Below, piece by piece: positions 62,443 to 64,000 of a stretch of DNA of 64,000 nt. The notes under the pieces are model-generated. The model did not search any database, had not been told where the DNA came from, and saw only the letters and a list, made by a program, of their open reading frames with translations. The stretch is from CAVUNY01 sp963768585. Its GTDB lineage: Bacteria > Chloroflexota > Anaerolineae > Anaerolineales > Anaerolineaceae. The translations under genes and the position numbers were made by a program. How positions within the stretch are numbered: the stretch's first letter is position 1; each line of letters opens with the position of its first letter. The stretch spans positions 434,001-498,000 of the forward strand of contig CAVYIF010000013.1 in assembly GCA_963768585.1 (NCBI GenBank). The letters run 5' to 3'.

Positions 62443-62899
62443 TCGAATTAATCAGAAAAAGCATGGGGGCAAGGTGCAATCCTGCGCATTCGCCATCCCG
62501 TAAACCGCCAGTGGGCCTTAATCAAGAAAACATGCAATCTGTCAGAACGTTTGTGCAAATCCTTCTCGCGATTCCTGCAAAACAAAATCGATTCACTTAC
62601 AATCACGTTAACTCATATTGGAAATATGCTGGATGCAACTGCGACCAATCCTGCGGTGGATCGGGCAACAGCCACGCCCATCCCGATCAAGATAACACCA
62701 ACTGTCACCGAATCACGCACACCTGCCACAAATTTATCCGGCGCACCAATGGCTACACGAAAGTCAACAGATAATGAAATTAAGCCGACTGCAACCCTGC
62801 GAACTGCGCCCAACGCATTAAATATCAACCGACCGGTGACAGATCCGTCGCCTTGAAAATACAGCGGGTTGAATTTCTGTTATTTCTAGGCCTCACCGG
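62443..62899. other. about 460 bp without a convincing gene
   Basis: A Thr/Pro/Ala-rich plus-strand frame (about 62551-62856) and an antisense hydrophobic frame (62613-62828) both exist, but neither has a clear start site or family resemblance. The composition is like the Pro/Thr linker upstream, so a decayed linker or remnant is possible. Confidence 0.4.
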
Positions 62900-63355
62900 T
62901 CATTTCTGCTTCTTGCCCGCTTTAAGCAGCCCAATCATCTCTCCGATTCTCGCTGCCCGGGATTCGGGACGCCTGGCACCTTCGATCCATTTGATATAGC
63001 CCGTTCGATAGAAAGTCGCCAGGGCTTCAAAGAAGGCCCGGGCCTGCGGTTCGCCTTCCAGTGCGCCAACAATATCTGGAGAAAGGTCTTCCAATTGAGG
63101 GCCTTCTGGGGATATCCTTACTTCCGCCTTTTCGCCGGCTTCCAGACCAGCATTGCGGCACCATGCCGCCCCCAGGGAAAGAAAAAACTGGCTCCTATCA
63201 AACTCAATAGGACCGCGAAACTTAACACCGTTTATAGTGCCGGTGATGTGGTGGCGCAGCTTGTCTCCCCAGGTCTCATTGGGATTAAATGGAATCGGCA
63301 GGATCGTTTTTGATCCAGCTCTCGCAATTGTCGCTGTAAATTCCTGAATTTTCAT
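62900..63355 (-). CDS. YdeI/OmdA-like protein with DUF1905 domain
   Basis: A 151-residue protein. Residues 1-85 match DUF1905 (ITGTINGVKFRG, FLSLGAAWCRNAGLEAGEKAEVRI), and the C-terminal part matches the YdeI/OmpD-associated domain (FYRTGYIKWIEGARRPESRAARI). AGGAG 9 bases before ATG 63355; an upstream start at 63409 is less likely. Role unclear. Confidence 0.82.
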   Translation of the reverse strand: MKIQEFTATIARAGSKTILPIPFNPNETWGDKLRHHITGTINGVKFRGPIEFDRSQFFLSLGAAWCRNAGLEAGEKAEVRISPEGPQLEDLSPDIVGALEGEPQARAFFEALATFYRTGYIKWIEGARRPESRAARIGEMIGLLKAGKKQK

Positions 63356-63415
63356 GAGATTTTCTCCTATTCCCTTTATGTTGTTCAGATCGTTGTACCC
63401 CGGAGGCACCTTTTT

Positions 63416-63916
63416 TTACGAAATAATTTGACCGTATCCTGCTGCTTCTGAATAACGCCACCCATCCAGGTCGGGTGTCTCTACGCCCATATTGCCCAGG
63501 GCTGCTTTCACTTCCGTCCGGTGTTCGCTGCTGTGTGCCAGGGCATGTACCAGGAAAAAGCGCTTCGGAAAGCGGTACCTTTTTCCCTGATAGGGCAGGT
63601 CGATTTCATCATCATCGTTGATTACCTCTGCGATGGCAATGAGTTCGTTGCTTGTGTCTTCAACGATTTCAACGACCTTATCCAATCCCGGCCAGGTACT
63701 CCAGCGGTTTAACTCTCCTTCGTTCTGGCGACCCTTGGTGCGCAAGATCTGGGTCTGCTGGCCACCGGCGATATGCATCAAAAGCTCGCGTACCGTTCCC
63801 GAAATTCCTGTCACCAGGGTATCGAATTGCGCATCTGTCAGTTCGCGGCAGGCTTCAAAAAGCGCCTGGTTTGCCCACCGGTTATACAAAAACATTTCTA
63901 CTAAAGTTTTGGTCAT
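63416..63916 (-). CDS. DinB-family protein
   Basis: A 166-residue four-helix-bundle protein with metal His at about residue 48 and in HALAHSSEHRTEV. DinB-fold proteins include metal-dependent thiol transferases and unassigned stress proteins. Begins 4 bases after the stop of the gene upstream. Confidence 0.85.
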   Translation of the reverse strand: MTKTLVEMFLYNRWANQALFEACRELTDAQFDTLVTGISGTVRELLMHIAGGQQTQILRTKGRQNEGELNRWSTWPGLDKVVEIVEDTSNELIAIAEVINDDDEIDLPYQGKRYRFPKRFFLVHALAHSSEHRTEVKAALGNMGVETPDLDGWRYSEAAGYGQIIS

Positions 63917-63920
63917 GGCA

Positions 63921-64000
63921 TCACTTCAAGATTGCATCAAAGAAATTAACCGTGCGGGTCATCGCTGTGATGAACGAGTTGGACAGGTTGTGGTTATCGC
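63921..64000 (-). CDS. C-terminus of a partial gene, possibly alpha/beta hydrolase
   Basis: 26 codons with no stop until TGA at 63923-63921: DNHNLSN...TAMTRTVNFFDAILK. The H-x-L-S and final helix resemble the catalytic-His end of prolyl-oligopeptidase or acylaminoacyl-peptidase hydrolases. The rest is beyond the window. Confidence 0.5.
   Translation of the reverse strand, partial: DNHNLSNSFITAMTRTVNFFDAILK

Noticed and set aside
62397..62774. A 125-codon plus frame after the SBBP stop
   Set aside because: It lacks a start site and crosses the hairpin at 62411-62442; composition is not protein-like.
1..64000. tRNA, rRNA, CRISPR, transposase or phage genes
   Set aside because: None was recognised by reading both strands; a covariance search could still reveal a tRNA or small RNA.

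Overview
The window looks like a chromosomal segment of an anaerobic or facultative member of the Chloroflexota, probably Anaerolineae-like. This is inferred from gene content: a 2-oxoacid:ferredoxin oxidoreductase, a partial complex I locus (nuoB-nuoCD-nuoI), RicT/PSP1, a secreted SBBP beta-propeller protein with a Pro/Thr linker and a C-terminal domain I associate with this phylum, and a lycopene cyclase. Base composition is moderate and even. I see no rRNA, tRNA, CRISPR array, insertion sequence, integrase or prophage, so this reads as metabolic core with a few accessory clusters.

Layout, left to right. 1-1.8 kb: a membrane PAS/GAF sensor running off the left edge. 1.9-6.4 kb: exonuclease III, then a compact prpBCD methylcitrate operon. 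6.4-7.9 kb: a TPR membrane protein and a small membrane protein. 8.3-13.6 kb: a livKHMGF-type ABC importer with two single-base frameshifts. 13.7-20.6 kb: guaB, a DegT aminotransferase, a divergent CPBP-type membrane protein, then a mannonate-oxidoreductase-like SDR, a LarA-like nickel racemase and a class II aldolase, which together suggest a sugar-acid route. 20.6-23.3 kb (minus): tandem CBS proteins, a tiny Gly/Cys membrane protein, a Dus tRNA enzyme and an AhpD-like protein. 23.7-30.3 kb: MFS transporter, LacI regulator with a visible promoter and operator, ribulokinase, lycopene cyclase, an internally duplicated membrane protein and a four-Cys small protein. 30.4-32.9 kb: ABC exporter plus a signal-peptide/TM/zinc-ribbon protein. 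33.1-37.7 kb: argF-rocD-pyk-sulfurtransferase, closed by a perfect 48-bp palindromic terminator. 37.7-42.3 kb (minus): korAB, an FCD regulator and a BtuF-like protein without a signal peptide. 42.3-49.7 kb (minus): an eight-gene operon, nuoB-nuoCD-nuoI, a CxxC protein, Mrp/ApbC, RicT, a PIG-L deacetylase and an M20 amidohydrolase. It is transcribed divergently from a SufR-like three-cysteine regulator. 50.5-57.7 kb: GDPD, Asp/Glu racemase, an unknown protein, then FeS protein-yjjX-LOG-VOC-dynamin. 57.8-64 kb: pirin, a MoaD-like/beta-propeller pair, the secreted SBBP protein, and YdeI-like, DinB and alpha/beta-hydrolase (partial) genes.

How the genes fit together. Propionyl-CoA can be oxidised to pyruvate and succinate by PrpBCD. 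KorAB, complex I parts and the ferredoxin-type proteins point to ferredoxin-linked energy metabolism. The nuo operon carries its own FeS-cluster carrier (Mrp) and faces a putative FeS-sensing regulator across 85 bp containing a palindrome.

Four genes (livM, livF, apbC and the unknown gene at 52.1 kb) each need exactly one added or removed base, three of them in short homopolymers, to restore an expected full-length product. This looks more like base-calling error than decay, and annotations of those genes should be read with that in mind.
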